From positions 324,607-388,606 of the forward strand of contig NZ_NIQU01000003.1 of NCBI RefSeq assembly GCF_002741105.1: 64,000 nt of DNA. Reading direction: 5' to 3'. The stretch is from Pseudomonas sediminis. Its GTDB lineage: Bacteria > Pseudomonadota > Gammaproteobacteria > Pseudomonadales > Pseudomonadaceae. A program made the translations under genes and the position numbers. Within the stretch, counting starts at the first letter, position 1; each line of letters begins with the position of its first letter. Below, in pieces: positions 22,361 to 31,426 of the stretch. The notes under the pieces are model-generated. The model searched no databases, was not told the DNA's origin, and was given only the letters and a program-made list of their open reading frames with translations.

Positions 22361-24817
22361 ATGCAAAAACTCAAGCTGGTGATGATCGGCAACGGCATGG
22401 CGGGTGTGCGCACCCTCGAAGAGCTGCTCAAGCTCGCTCCCGATCTTTACGACATCACCGTGTTCGGCGCCGAGCCGCACCCCAACTACAACCGTATCCT
22501 GCTCTCACCGGTGTTGGCCGGCGAGCAGACCTTCGAGGAGATCGTGCTCAACGATCTCAACTGGTACGCGGAGAACGGCATCAAGCTGCTGCTCGGGCGC
22601 AAGGTGGTCAAGATCGACCGCAAGCAACGCCTGGTGATAGCAGACGATGGCAGCGAGGCCGAATACGACCGTCTGCTTATCGCGACCGGTTCCAACCCTT
22701 TCATCCTGCCGATTCCGGGTAAGGACCTGGACGGTGTGATCGGCTACCGCGACATCGCCGATACCCAGACCATGATGGACACCGCCAAGACTCATAAACA
22801 CGCGGTGGTCATCGGCGGCGGCCTGCTCGGCCTGGAAGCTGCCAACGGCCTCAAGCTGCGCGGCATGGACGTCACCGTGGTGCATATCGGCGACTGGCTG
22901 CTGGAGCGTCAGCTTGATCGCACCGCCGGCGAGCTGCTGCAAAAGTCCCTGGAAGACCGTGGCCTGAACTTCCTCTTGCCCAAACACACCGCCGAGCTGC
23001 TGGACAACGGCGAAGGCCGCGTCTGCGCGGTGAAGTTCAAGGACGGCGAAGTGATCCCAGCCGATCTGGTGGTGATGGCTGCTGGCATCCGCCCCAACAG
23101 CGAGCTGGCCGAGAGCGCCGGCATCGCCTGCAACCGCGGCATCCTGGTCAACGACACCCTGCAGACCTTTGATCCGCGCATCTACGCCATCGGCGAATGT
23201 GCCAGCCACCGCGGCATCGCCTACGGCCTGGTGGCGCCGCTGTTCGAGCAGGCCAAGGTCTGCGCCAACCACCTGGCCCAGCTCGGCTACTCGCGCTACC
23301 AGGGCTCGGTGACCTCGACCAAGCTCAAGGTCACCGGCATCGATCTGTTCTCCGCTGGCGAGTTCATGGGGGGAGAAGGCACCGAGACCATCACCCTCTC
23401 CGACCCCATCGGCGGCGTGTACAAGAAGCTGGTGATCAAGGATGACGTGCTGGTCGGCGCCTGCCTGTACGGCGACACCGCCGATGGCGGCTGGTACTTC
23501 CGCCAGATCCGCGAGAACCACAACGTCAGCGAGATTCGCGACCATCTGATGTTCGGCGAGGGCGCCATCGGCGACGTCGGCCATCAGGGCGCCGACAAGA
23601 CCGCCAACATGCCCGACAGCATGGAAATCTGCGGCTGCAACGGCGTGTGCAAGGGCACCATCGTCAAGGCGATCCAGGAAAACGGCTTATTCTCGGTTGA
23701 CGAGGTGAAAAAGCACACCAAGGCGGCCAGCTCCTGCGGCTCCTGCGCCGGCCTGGTCGAGCAGATCCTGATCAGCACCGTCGGCGGCGCCGCTGACGTC
23801 AAGCCCAAGAGCGAGAAGGCCATCTGCGGCTGCTCCGACCTCAACCACGGGCAGATCCGCAAGGCGATTCGCGAGCAACACCTGACCTCCATGGCGCAGA
23901 CCATGACGTTTCTCAACTGGAGTACGCCCAACGGCTGCGCCACCTGTCGCCCGGCGCTGAACTACTACCTGATCTCCACCTGGCCGGGCGAGGCCAAGGA
24001 CGACCCGCAGTCGCGCCTGATCAACGAGCGTGCCCACGCCAATATCCAGAAGGACGGCACCTACTCGGTGGTGCCGCGCATGTGGGGCGGCGTGACCAAT
24101 CCGTCGGAGCTGCGCCGCATCGCCGATGTGGCCGACAAGTACAAGGTGCCCATGGTCAAGGTCACCGGCGGCCAGCGCATCGACCTACTAGGCATCAAGA
24201 AGGAAGACCTGCCAGCGGTATGGAAAGAGCTGGACATGCCCTCCGGCCACGCCTACGGCAAATCCATCCGCACCGTGAAAACCTGCGTCGGCAGCGAGTT
24301 CTGCCGCTTCGGCACGCAGAACTCGACCCAGCTCGGCATCGACCTGGAACACGACCTGTTCAACATGTGGTCGCCGCACAAGGTCAAGCTGGCGGTCTCC
24401 GGCTGCCCGCGCAACTGCGCCGAAGCCGGCATCAAGGACGTCGGCATCATCGGTGTGGATTCGGGCTTCGAGCTGTACATCGGCGGCAACGGCGGCATCA
24501 AGACCGAGGTCGCCGAGTTCTTCGTCAAGGTGAAGACCGCCGAGGAAGTGCGCGAATACAACGCCGCCTTCCTCCAGCTCTACCGCGAAGAGGCCTTCTA
24601 CCTGGAGCGCACCGTGCACTACATGCAGCGCGTCGGCATGGAGCACATCAAGAAGGCGGTGCTAGAAGACGAAGCCAACCGTAAGGCCCTGGCCGCGCGC
24701 CTGCACTACGCCCTGTCGTTCGAGCAGGACCCGTGGAAGGAGCGCATCGAGACGCCACAGCTGAAGAAGGAATTCGACACCATCAAGGTCGTGCAACTCG
24801 AGGAGGCCACCGTATGA
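22361..24817 (+). CDS. nirB: assimilatory nitrite reductase, large subunit
   Basis: Reduces nitrite to ammonium with NAD(P)H in the cytoplasm. 818 residues from ATG 22361, which is better spaced from AGGAG (22347-22351) than the ATG at 22340. Order: FAD domain (IGNGMAGVRTLEELL), NAD domain (VIGGGLLGLEAANGL), two BFD-type [2Fe-2S] segments (CGCNGVCKG with SCGSCAGL, then CGCSDLNHG with GCATCRPAL), and the sirohaem/[4Fe-4S] reductase domain. In the last, TCVGSEFCRFG and SGCPRNCAEAGIKDVGI hold the four cluster cysteines. It overlaps nirD by 4 bp. Confidence 0.95.
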   Translation: MQKLKLVMIGNGMAGVRTLEELLKLAPDLYDITVFGAEPHPNYNRILLSPVLAGEQTFEEIVLNDLNWYAENGIKLLLGRKVVKIDRKQRLVIADDGSEAEYDRLLIATGSNPFILPIPGKDLDGVIGYRDIADTQTMMDTAKTHKHAVVIGGGLLGLEAANGLKLRGMDVTVVHIGDWLLERQLDRTAGELLQKSLEDRGLNFLLPKHTAELLDNGEGRVCAVKFKDGEVIPADLVVMAAGIRPNSELAESAGIACNRGILVNDTLQTFDPRIYAIGECASHRGIAYGLVAPLFEQAKVCANHLAQLGYSRYQGSVTSTKLKVTGIDLFSAGEFMGGEGTETITLSDPIGGVYKKLVIKDDVLVGACLYGDTADGGWYFRQIRENHNVSEIRDHLMFGEGAIGDVGHQGADKTANMPDSMEICGCNGVCKGTIVKAIQENGLFSVDEVKKHTKAASSCGSCAGLVEQILISTVGGAADVKPKSEKAICGCSDLNHGQIRKAIREQHLTSMAQTMTFLNWSTPNGCATCRPALNYYLISTWPGEAKDDPQSRLINERAHANIQKDGTYSVVPRMWGGVTNPSELRRIADVADKYKVPMVKVTGGQRIDLLGIKKEDLPAVWKELDMPSGHAYGKSIRTVKTCVGSEFCRFGTQNSTQLGIDLEHDLFNMWSPHKVKLAVSGCPRNCAEAGIKDVGIIGVDSGFELYIGGNGGIKTEVAEFFVKVKTAEEVREYNAAFLQLYREEAFYLERTVHYMQRVGMEHIKKAVLEDEANRKALAARLHYALSFEQDPWKERIETPQLKKEFDTIKVVQLEEATV

Positions 24818-25122
24818 ACTGGCTGGATATTTGCGCCCTGGACGAGATCAACCTGCTCGGCTCGCGCATCGTCAGCGGCCCCAAGGGTGACATCGCCATC
24901 TTCCGTACCAGCGGCGACGAGGTTTTCGCTCTCGACGACCGCTGCCCGCACAAGGGCGGCCCACTGTCCCAGGGTTTGATCTACGGCAAGCGTGTGGCCT
25001 GCCCGCTGCACAACTGGCAGATCGAGCTGGAGTCCGGCGAGGCCATGGCGCCGGACGTCGGTTGCGCGCACCGGCACGCGGCCAAGGTCGAAAACGGCCG
25101 GGTGTTGCTGGCCCTGGCGTAA
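24814..25122 (+). CDS. nirD: assimilatory nitrite reductase, small subunit
   Basis: A 102-residue Rieske-fold partner of NirB. The scaffold is WLDICALDEINLLGSRIV at the start, then DDRCPHKGGPLSQG and ACPLHNWQIELESGEA. In NirD proteins the Rieske cluster is often incomplete. Here C-P-H and C-P-L-H motifs are both present, so a [2Fe-2S] cluster could bind. Its ATG overlaps the nirB stop (ATGA), ensuring coupled translation. Confidence 0.93.
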   Translation: MNWLDICALDEINLLGSRIVSGPKGDIAIFRTSGDEVFALDDRCPHKGGPLSQGLIYGKRVACPLHNWQIELESGEAMAPDVGCAHRHAAKVENGRVLLALA

Positions 25123-25185
25123 CGCCATGTGGGAGGGGCTTTAGCCGCGACGCCCTCCCATCCTCTTCCTGCAGGAGTCACGAAT

Positions 25186-27900
25186 ATGGCCCCCACACAA
25201 ATCACCGCCTCCACCTGCTGCTACTGCGGCGTGGGCTGCGGCGTACTGATCGAGCACGACGGCGAGAAAATCCTCGGCGTTGCCGGCGATCCCAGCCACC
25301 CAGCCAACTTCGGCAAACTGTGCAGCAAGGGCTCGACTCTGCACCTGACCGGCGATCTCGACGCTCGCGCACTCTACCCCGAACTGCGCCTGGGCAAGGG
25401 TTTGGGCCGCTCACGCACGGACTGGGACAGCGCTCTGAATCACGCTGCAGCGGTGTTCGCCGAAACCATTCGCGAGCACGGACCGGACAGCGTGGCCTTT
25501 TATATCTCCGGCCAGTTGCTGACCGAGGACTACTACGCCTTCAACAAACTGTCCCGTGCCCTGGTCGGTACCCACAACATCGACTCCAACTCGCGGCTGT
25601 GCATGAGCTCGGCGGTGGTTGGCTACAAGCGCAGTCTCGGCGCCGACGCTCCGCCCTGCAGCTATGAAGACATCGAGCTGAGCGACTGCCTGCTGATTGC
25701 CGGCTCCAACATGGCCTACGCACACCCGGTGCTGTTCCGCCGCCTGGAAGAAGCCAAGGCGTGCCGCCCCGAGATGAAAGTGATCGTCATCGACCCGCGG
25801 CGTACCGACACCTGCGAACTGGCCGATCTGCACCTGGCGATCCTGCCCGGCACCGATGTGGCGCTGTTTCACGGCATCCTGCATATCCTGCTGTGGGAAG
25901 GCTGGGTCGACCGCGCCTACATCGACGCCCATACCGAAGGTTTCGAAGCGCTGAAGAACCTGGTGCGCGACTACAGCCCGGCCGCCACCGCCGATATCTG
26001 CGGCATCAGCCTCGACGCTCTGCAGCGCTGCGCCGAGCTGATCGGCAAGGCGCCTTCCTTCCTCTCGCTGTGGTGCATGGGGCTCAATCAGTCCTCGTCC
26101 GGCACAGCGAAGAACAGCGCGTTGATCAACCTGCACCTGGCCACCGGGCAAATCGGCAAGCCAGGCGCAGGTCCCTTCTCGCTGACGGGCCAGCCCAACG
26201 CCATGGGCGGCCGCGAGACCGGCAGCCTGAGCAACCTGCTGCCGGGGCATCGCGAGGCCGGCAACGCCGAACACCGAGCCGAAGTCGCCGCCTACTGGGG
26301 CGTCGACGCCCTACCGGAAACGCCTGGTCTGTCCGCCATCGAACTGTTCGATGCCGTGCACAACGGACGCATCAAGGCGCTGTGGATCACCTGCACCAAC
26401 CCGGCGCAGTCGCTGCCGAACCAGAGCAAGGTGCACGAGGCCCTGGCCGCCTGCCCTTTCGTCGTGGTCCAGGAGGCATTCTTCACCACCGAAACCTGCC
26501 GCTACGCCGACCTGCTGCTACCCGCCGCCAGCTGGGGCGAGAAGGAAGGCACGGTGACCAACTCCGAGCGCCGCGTCAGTCATGTGCGCCGCGCCGTGCC
26601 AGCACCCGCAGAGGCGCGGCCCGATTGGTCGATCACTTGCGACTTCGCTCGTCGCCTGGAAACTTTGCTCCGCCCCGGCCTGCCAAGCCTGTTCGACTTC
26701 TCCAGCAGCGAGGCGCTGTTCGAGGAATACAAACACCTGACCGCCAAACGCGACCTCGACCTCTCGGGGCTCAGCTACGCGCTGTTGGATGATCAAGGTC
26801 CTCAGCAGTGGCCGTTCCCGGTCGGCGCGTACCAAGGCACCCAACGCCTCTATTCCGACGGGAATTTTCCCACCGCCAGCGGGCGAGCACAGTTCCACGC
26901 CGACCCGTACCGTGCGCCGAAGGAAAAGCGCGAGGCGCGCTATTCGCTCACCCTCAACACCGGCCGCCTGCGCGATCAGTGGCACGGTATGAGCCGCACC
27001 GGCACCGCCGCACGCCTGTTCGGCCATGTCGAATCCGCCGTACTCGGCCTGCACCCGGACGAACTGCGGCGCCGACGCCTGCAGGACGGCGAGCTAATCA
27101 AACTGCGCAGCCGCCGTGGCAGCCTGATCCTGCCGGTGCAGGCCGACGAGTCGGTGCGTCCCGGCCAGGCCTGGCTGCCGATGCACTGGGGCGATCGCTT
27201 CCTCAAGGGGCTCGGAACCAACGTGCTGACCCAGCCAGCGTTCGATCCACTGTCCAAACAGCCGGAGCTCAAGCATGCCGGCGTTGAGGTGGATAAGGTA
27301 GAACTGCCCTGGCAGCTGTTCGCCCTGGTCGAAGGTGAAGTGCAGAGCCGCTTCGAGGCCCTGCGCCCGCTGTTCGAAGCGTTCGCCTACGCCAGTCTCA
27401 TCCCCACCGGTCGCGAGCGCCCCGCTCTGCTGATCCGCGCCGCCAGCGCCGTGGCGCCGCAGCCACAGCTGCTGACGCAGATCGACCGCCTGCTGCGCCT
27501 GAATGAAGGTCCGGTGCTGGCCTACGACGACCCGCGCCGCGCAGTGGGCAAACGTGTGCGCATCGAGGACGGCCGTATCGTCAGCATTCGTCTGGCCGGG
27601 GAAACCGCCGCCAGTGAATGGCTCAGAAGCCTGTGGCTGGACGGCCAGGCCAATGCCGACCTGCGTCGCTGGCTGCTGGCGCCGGTCTCCGCGCCGCCAG
27701 GCAATTCCAGCACCACCCTGGGCGGCAAGATCCTGTGCAACTGCCTGAACGTCAGCGAAGGCGCGGTGCGTGTCGGCATAGAGCGCGGCCTGGACCTGGA
27801 TGGGTTAAAGCAGACGCTCAAATGCGGCACCAGTTGTGGCTCCTGTGTACCCGAAATCAAACGCCTGCTGGCCCAGCAGTCAGTGACGACACACGCGTAG
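25186..27900 (+). CDS. nasA: assimilatory nitrate reductase, catalytic subunit
   Basis: Reduces nitrate to nitrite in the cytoplasm. 904 residues. The N-terminal [4Fe-4S] motif is CCYCGVGCGV with NFGKLCSKG. The molybdopterin oxidoreductase core includes DSNSRLCMSSAVVGYKRSLG, a Mo-bis-MGD-enzyme block, and GQPNAMGGRETG. The C-terminal BFD-like [2Fe-2S] domain has CNCLNVSEGAV and CGTSCGSCVPEIKRLL. That domain probably receives electrons in place of a separate NasB-type subunit. ATG at 25186 has AGGAG upstream. It follows nirD by 63 bp in the same operon. No Tat signal is present, as expected for the assimilatory enzyme. Confidence 0.94.
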   Translation: MAPTQITASTCCYCGVGCGVLIEHDGEKILGVAGDPSHPANFGKLCSKGSTLHLTGDLDARALYPELRLGKGLGRSRTDWDSALNHAAAVFAETIREHGPDSVAFYISGQLLTEDYYAFNKLSRALVGTHNIDSNSRLCMSSAVVGYKRSLGADAPPCSYEDIELSDCLLIAGSNMAYAHPVLFRRLEEAKACRPEMKVIVIDPRRTDTCELADLHLAILPGTDVALFHGILHILLWEGWVDRAYIDAHTEGFEALKNLVRDYSPAATADICGISLDALQRCAELIGKAPSFLSLWCMGLNQSSSGTAKNSALINLHLATGQIGKPGAGPFSLTGQPNAMGGRETGSLSNLLPGHREAGNAEHRAEVAAYWGVDALPETPGLSAIELFDAVHNGRIKALWITCTNPAQSLPNQSKVHEALAACPFVVVQEAFFTTETCRYADLLLPAASWGEKEGTVTNSERRVSHVRRAVPAPAEARPDWSITCDFARRLETLLRPGLPSLFDFSSSEALFEEYKHLTAKRDLDLSGLSYALLDDQGPQQWPFPVGAYQGTQRLYSDGNFPTASGRAQFHADPYRAPKEKREARYSLTLNTGRLRDQWHGMSRTGTAARLFGHVESAVLGLHPDELRRRRLQDGELIKLRSRRGSLILPVQADESVRPGQAWLPMHWGDRFLKGLGTNVLTQPAFDPLSKQPELKHAGVEVDKVELPWQLFALVEGEVQSRFEALRPLFEAFAYASLIPTGRERPALLIRAASAVAPQPQLLTQIDRLLRLNEGPVLAYDDPRRAVGKRVRIEDGRIVSIRLAGETAASEWLRSLWLDGQANADLRRWLLAPVSAPPGNSSTTLGGKILCNCLNVSEGAVRVGIERGLDLDGLKQTLKCGTSCGSCVPEIKRLLAQQSVTTHA

Positions 27901-27937
27901 GGTGCGCTGTGCGCACCACTGCAAAAAACCGGTGCGC
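27901..27937. repeat. nested inverted repeat between nasA and cobA
   Basis: GGTGCGC (27901-27907), GCGCACC (27911-27917) and GGTGCGC (27931-27937) can pair in two mutually exclusive ways. The GTAGGGTGCGC start is a form seen in REP-like intergenic palindromes. It has no T run and lies inside the operon. Confidence 0.45.
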
Positions 27938-27980
27938 ACGACCTAGGCGGCCCCGCGACACCCAACGAGAGGTGGTAAAC

Positions 27981-28724
27981 ATGAATACAAAAGTCTGGCT
28001 GGTAGGCGCCGGCCCCGGTGATCCCGAGCTGCTGACGCTCAAGGCAGTCAAGGCGCTGAACCAGGCCGAGATCGTGATGATCGACGATCTGGTCAACCCG
28101 GCCGTGCTCGAGCATTGCCCCAGCGCGCGTATCATCTCGGTAGGCAAGCGCGGTGGCTGTCGCTCCACCCCGCAGGCGTTTATTCATCGTTTGATGCTGC
28201 GCTATGCACGCCAGGGCAAATGCGTGGTGCGCCTGAAAGGCGGCGATCCGTGCATCTTTGGTCGCGGCAGCGAGGAAGCCGACTGGCTCGGCGAACATGG
28301 AATCGACGTGGAAACGGTCAACGGCATTACCGCCGGGCTGGCTGGCGCCACCAACTGCGGTATTCCTCTGACCTTACGCGGTGTGGCTCGCGGCGTAACC
28401 CTGGTCACGGCCCATACTCAGGATGACAGCTCATTGAACTGGACAGCCCTGGCCCAAAGCGGCACGACATTGGTGGTCTATATGGGCGTGGCCAAGTTGG
28501 CAGACATTCGTGACGGCCTGCTCGCTGGCGGCATGAGCGATGAGATGCCGGTAGCGATGATCGAGAACGCCTCGCTGCCCGAGCAACGCGAATGCCGCAG
28601 CCACCTCGCAACGATGCAGGACGACGCGATGGCCTTCGCTCTGAAAAGCCCGGCCATTCTGGTGATCGGCGAAGTCGCCCGCGCCAGCACCCAAATCAGC
28701 ATGCCCCTGCTCCTTCATGCGTGA
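27981..28724 (+). CDS. cobA: uroporphyrinogen-III C-methyltransferase
   Basis: Makes precorrin-2 from uroporphyrinogen III and SAM, the first step to the sirohaem that NirB needs. 247 residues. VWLVGAGPGDPELLTLKAVK at 4-23 is the SUMT N-terminal signature. Also present are VRLKGGDPCIFGRGSEEADW near 80-99, VNGITAGLAGATNCGIPLTL near 112-131, and VVYMGVAKL. It lacks the CysG dehydrogenase/chelatase half, so those steps come from elsewhere. ATG at 27981 has AGAGGTGG upstream. It closes the nitrate operon before a terminator. Confidence 0.94.
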   Translation: MNTKVWLVGAGPGDPELLTLKAVKALNQAEIVMIDDLVNPAVLEHCPSARIISVGKRGGCRSTPQAFIHRLMLRYARQGKCVVRLKGGDPCIFGRGSEEADWLGEHGIDVETVNGITAGLAGATNCGIPLTLRGVARGVTLVTAHTQDDSSLNWTALAQSGTTLVVYMGVAKLADIRDGLLAGGMSDEMPVAMIENASLPEQRECRSHLATMQDDAMAFALKSPAILVIGEVARASTQISMPLLLHA

Positions 28725-28754
28725 ATGCTTCACGCACCTGCGAGGCCGTTGTTT

Positions 28755-28782
28755 GCCCGTCGCCCCCTCGGCGGGCTTTTTT
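28755..28782 (+). terminator. intrinsic terminator of the nirB-cobA operon
   Basis: GCCCGTCG (28755-28762) pairs with CGGCGGGC (28769-28776) with one G-U, loop CCCCCT, followed by six T. Confidence 0.82.
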
Positions 28783-28795
28783 ATTCCAGAAAAGA

Positions 28796-28821
28796 AAAAA
28801 CCCGGCCGAGGCCGGGTTTTT
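28796..28821 (-). terminator. intrinsic terminator of oprF
   Basis: Perfect 12-bp arms AAAAACCCGGCC and GGCCGGGTTTTT around a 2-base loop. A long T tract follows on the minus strand; the plus-strand side can also terminate. Confidence 0.88.
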
Positions 28822-28839
28822 CTTAAAGCACCAGAAGCA

Positions 28840-29820
28840 TTACTGCTTAACTTGGGCTTCTACTTCAGCTTCAACGCGACGGTTGATAGCGCGACCAGCG
28901 TCGGTGGCGTTGTCAGCAACCGGACGGGTTTCACCGTAACCGGCAGTGCTCACGCGGCTACCGTCAACACCGTACTGGTTAACCAGTACTTCACGAACGG
29001 CGTTTGCACGACGCTCGGACAGTTTCTGGTTGTAAGCGTCGCTACCAACGGAGTCGGTGTGACCTTCAACAGTGGTGGTGGTCTGCGGATACTGATTCAT
29101 GAAGTCAGCCAGGTTCTTGATGTCGCCATAGCTTTCTTCTTTGACGCGGTCTTTGTCGAAGTCGAACTTGACGTCCAGCTCAACGCGAACAGCTTCCATT
29201 ACCGGCTCAGGAGCAGGCTCTGGCATCGGCTCAGGTGCAGCAGCTACGACCGGAGCCGGAGCAGGCTTGCTGCCACCACCGAAGTTCAGACCAACACCCA
29301 CGCCAGCTTGCCACTCGGTGTCGCCCTGGTCGATGTTGTACAGAGCGTCAACGCCAGCACGGGCGTAGAACATTTCGGTGAAGTAGTACTTGGCACCAGC
29401 GCCAGCGATAGCCAGGGTGGAGTGGTTGCGACCACCGCTGTTGGCATCACCGATGCTCTGATGGCCGAAACCGGCAGAGACGTACGGACGCAGACCAACA
29501 CCCGGCTGACCGAAGTGGTAGATGGCCTTCAGGTCGGTCAGGTTGCCCTTGATGTTTTTGCTGCCTTGCGAACCTTCGCCACGCAGGTCGTGGTATTCGC
29601 CGTAGGACAGCGCCAGTTCGACGTCGTCAGTCAGGTAGTAGCCGATGCTGCCACCGAACAGGTTGCCTTCGTTGTGCGCGTAATCACGCTGAACGTCGGT
29701 GAAGTAGCGATTGACGAAGCCCTCCACCTCGACGGCGCCTTGGCCTTGCGCCAGCGCGCCGAAGGAGGTTGCGGCAACGAGAGAGCCAATGACTACGCCC
29801 AAGGTGTTTTTTACTTTCAT
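28840..29820 (-). CDS. oprF: major outer-membrane porin OprF
   Basis: A 326-residue outer-membrane protein linking envelope to peptidoglycan. Signal peptide about 24 residues, ending ALAQ. An eight-strand beta-barrel runs to about residue 180. A Pro/Ala/Glu hinge follows (APAPVVAAAPEPMPEPAPEP). The OmpA-type peptidoglycan-binding domain has VEGHTDSVGSDAYNQKLSER and GYGETRPVADN. No cysteine is present at all, whereas P. aeruginosa OprF has a four-cysteine region between barrel and OmpA domain, as I recall. A 107-bp gap separates it from sigX, which is transcribed in the same direction upstream. Confidence 0.96.
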   Translation of the reverse strand: MKVKNTLGVVIGSLVAATSFGALAQGQGAVEVEGFVNRYFTDVQRDYAHNEGNLFGGSIGYYLTDDVELALSYGEYHDLRGEGSQGSKNIKGNLTDLKAIYHFGQPGVGLRPYVSAGFGHQSIGDANSGGRNHSTLAIAGAGAKYYFTEMFYARAGVDALYNIDQGDTEWQAGVGVGLNFGGGSKPAPAPVVAAAPEPMPEPAPEPVMEAVRVELDVKFDFDKDRVKEESYGDIKNLADFMNQYPQTTTTVEGHTDSVGSDAYNQKLSERRANAVREVLVNQYGVDGSRVSTAGYGETRPVADNATDAGRAINRRVEAEVEAQVKQ

Positions 29821-29869
29821 CCGTTAAATCCCCATCTTGGTGGTTAATAAGTCACCGTTAATTCAGTCG

Positions 29870-29914
29870 GCAACTTGTTGGCGATTTTATCAGGTTTCGC
29901 CACTCCCTTAGTGG
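29870..29914 (-). promoter_or_regulatory. oprF promoter region with small hairpin
   Basis: CCACT (29900-29904) and AGTGG (29910-29914) form a short hairpin just past the sigX stop. Reading on toward oprF, GATAAAAT (complement of 29884-29891) resembles a -10 element. In P. aeruginosa, SigX-dependent and housekeeping promoters of oprF lie in this gap; exact elements here are not proven. Confidence 0.35.
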
Positions 29915-29927
29915 TCGGAATGCTGAA

Positions 29928-30518
29928 CTAAGTTTCGGAGGTTTCCGAAAATTTATCCCGCAACCGATCCAATGCTCGCTTGTAGCGCATTTTTGTTGCG
30001 CTCAAGCCCATGTGCATGATGTCAGCAATCTCTTGAAACTCGAGCTCTGCGACAAAACGTAGCACTAGAATCTCGCGATCAATCGGGTTGACGTGAACCA
30101 ACCAGCGATCCAGACCGCCTCGCTCCTCGACTTTGGGTGTCTTGTCGTCGGAAGCTTCTTCGAGCGGGTCCAAACTTAAGGCGTCAACCAATCGACGCTT
30201 CCGCCGCTCTTTTCGATACTGAGTAATGCATTCGTTGTAGGTAATGCTGTAAAGCCAGGTTTTGAACTTGGATTTACCCTCAAAGTTCTTAAGGCCATAG
30301 AGAACTTTAAGCATCACCTCCTGACAGACATCATCAGCATCCCTTTCGTTCCCTAAATAACGCGCACAAACGTTAAATAATGTGCGCTGGTAGCGCCTCA
30401 TCAGCTCTTCATAAGCACGAGTTATATGAAAAAGCTCGTCGTGGGCGCGCGCCACCAGCTCTTCATCAGTGAGCTCGCGGGGGTTGTAACGCGTGGGCAA
30501 GGGCTGGGCTTTGTTCAA
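29928..30518 (-). CDS. sigX: ECF sigma factor SigX
   Basis: A 196-residue extracytoplasmic-function sigma factor that in Pseudomonas controls oprF, membrane fluidity and fatty-acid genes. Region 2 is near residues 35-105 (RYLGNERDADDVCQEVMLKV, FKTWLYSITYNECITQYRKE). Region 4 is near 140-190 (NPIDREILVLRFVAELEFQE, then IADIMHMGLSATKMRYKRAL). The start is TTG at 30518, giving the conserved MNKAQPLPTRY; I see no clear ribosome site. No anti-sigma gene is adjacent, but the mechanosensitive channel gene cmpX lies immediately upstream, as in other pseudomonads. Confidence 0.95.
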   Translation of the reverse strand: MNKAQPLPTRYNPRELTDEELVARAHDELFHITRAYEELMRRYQRTLFNVCARYLGNERDADDVCQEVMLKVLYGLKNFEGKSKFKTWLYSITYNECITQYRKERRKRRLVDALSLDPLEEASDDKTPKVEERGGLDRWLVHVNPIDREILVLRFVAELEFQEIADIMHMGLSATKMRYKRALDRLRDKFSETSET

Positions 30519-30600
30519 AACGAGTCGGGCCGACAGTCAGGACGAAAAGCGCCCGGCAGGTCACGCCTGTCGGGCAGCTACATAAAATAACAGATTGGCG

Positions 30601-31425
30601 TCAGCGACTGTTCACGCGTTGCTCGAGCATCACTCGATTTGCCACCGATACCAGCTCACCAGTATCGGTCAACAGGGTGGTTTTCACTGTGCCGATCTCT
30701 TCGATCTGCCCTTCGACCTCACCAACCTGCACTTGTTGCCCAACCTGATACAGCTCGCGCACATAAATACCAGCGAGAATCTGGCTGGCGATATCACGGC
30801 TGCCCAAGCCCAGCGCCAGCGCGACCGCCAGACCAACGGAGATCAGTACGATGGCAATCACGTTGTTGAGCAGGTCGGTCTTGATCTCCAGCTGGCCGAT
30901 AGCCACCGAGATACTGATGATGATCACCAGGCCTTGCGCAACACGCCCCAGCCCATTGGCATACTCCAGGCCAACACCTTCGGCAGCGCCGCGTATCAGG
31001 CTGCTGACCAACTGCGCCAGCAGCACACCGGCAAGCAATACCAGGGCGGCGCCGAAAACCTTCGGTAGATACAACGCCAGCACATCAAGCGTCGCGGAAA
31101 CGCGCTGCAGACCAAGCGATTCAGCGGCCGACACCAGGAAGATCAGCAGCACGAACCAATAGACGATCTTGCCGACCAGGGCCGATACCGGTGCGTGAAT
31201 GCCGACGCGCGCCAGCAGCTTGGTCAGACCCGTACCTGTCATCAGGCGGTCCAGGCCGACCTTGCCGAGCAGCTTGGACAGCAGCGTGTCGAGCAACTTG
31301 GCGACAACGAAACCAAGCAGCACCAATACCAGTGCAACGAACAGGTTAGGTATGAATCCGGCAACCTTGGTCCACAACGCGGTCATCGCGGAGATCAGGC
31401 TTTGGGTCCAGGGATCGAGTTCCAT
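30601..31425 (-). CDS. cmpX: mechanosensitive-channel-like membrane protein CmpX
   Basis: A 274-residue inner-membrane protein of the small-conductance mechanosensitive (MscS-related, conserved TM helix) class. Four or five hydrophobic segments are visible, including IPNLFVALVLVLLGFVVAKL near residues 23-42 and VFGAALVLLAGVLLAQLVSS near 122-141. The glycine-rich LALGLGSRDIASQILAGIYV stretch lies near 215-234, before a beta-domain. In P. aeruginosa cmpX affects SigX activity. The in-frame start at 31485 runs into crfX; ATG at 31425 leaves one base between the genes and gives the known N-terminus. Confidence 0.9.
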   Translation of the reverse strand: MELDPWTQSLISAMTALWTKVAGFIPNLFVALVLVLLGFVVAKLLDTLLSKLLGKVGLDRLMTGTGLTKLLARVGIHAPVSALVGKIVYWFVLLIFLVSAAESLGLQRVSATLDVLALYLPKVFGAALVLLAGVLLAQLVSSLIRGAAEGVGLEYANGLGRVAQGLVIIISISVAIGQLEIKTDLLNNVIAIVLISVGLAVALALGLGSRDIASQILAGIYVRELYQVGQQVQVGEVEGQIEEIGTVKTTLLTDTGELVSVANRVMLEQRVNSR

Positions 31426-31426
31426 T

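Noticed and set aside
22505..23584. 359-residue open frame opposite nirB
   Set aside because: Antisense shadow; nirB carries complete FAD, Fe-S and sirohaem motifs.
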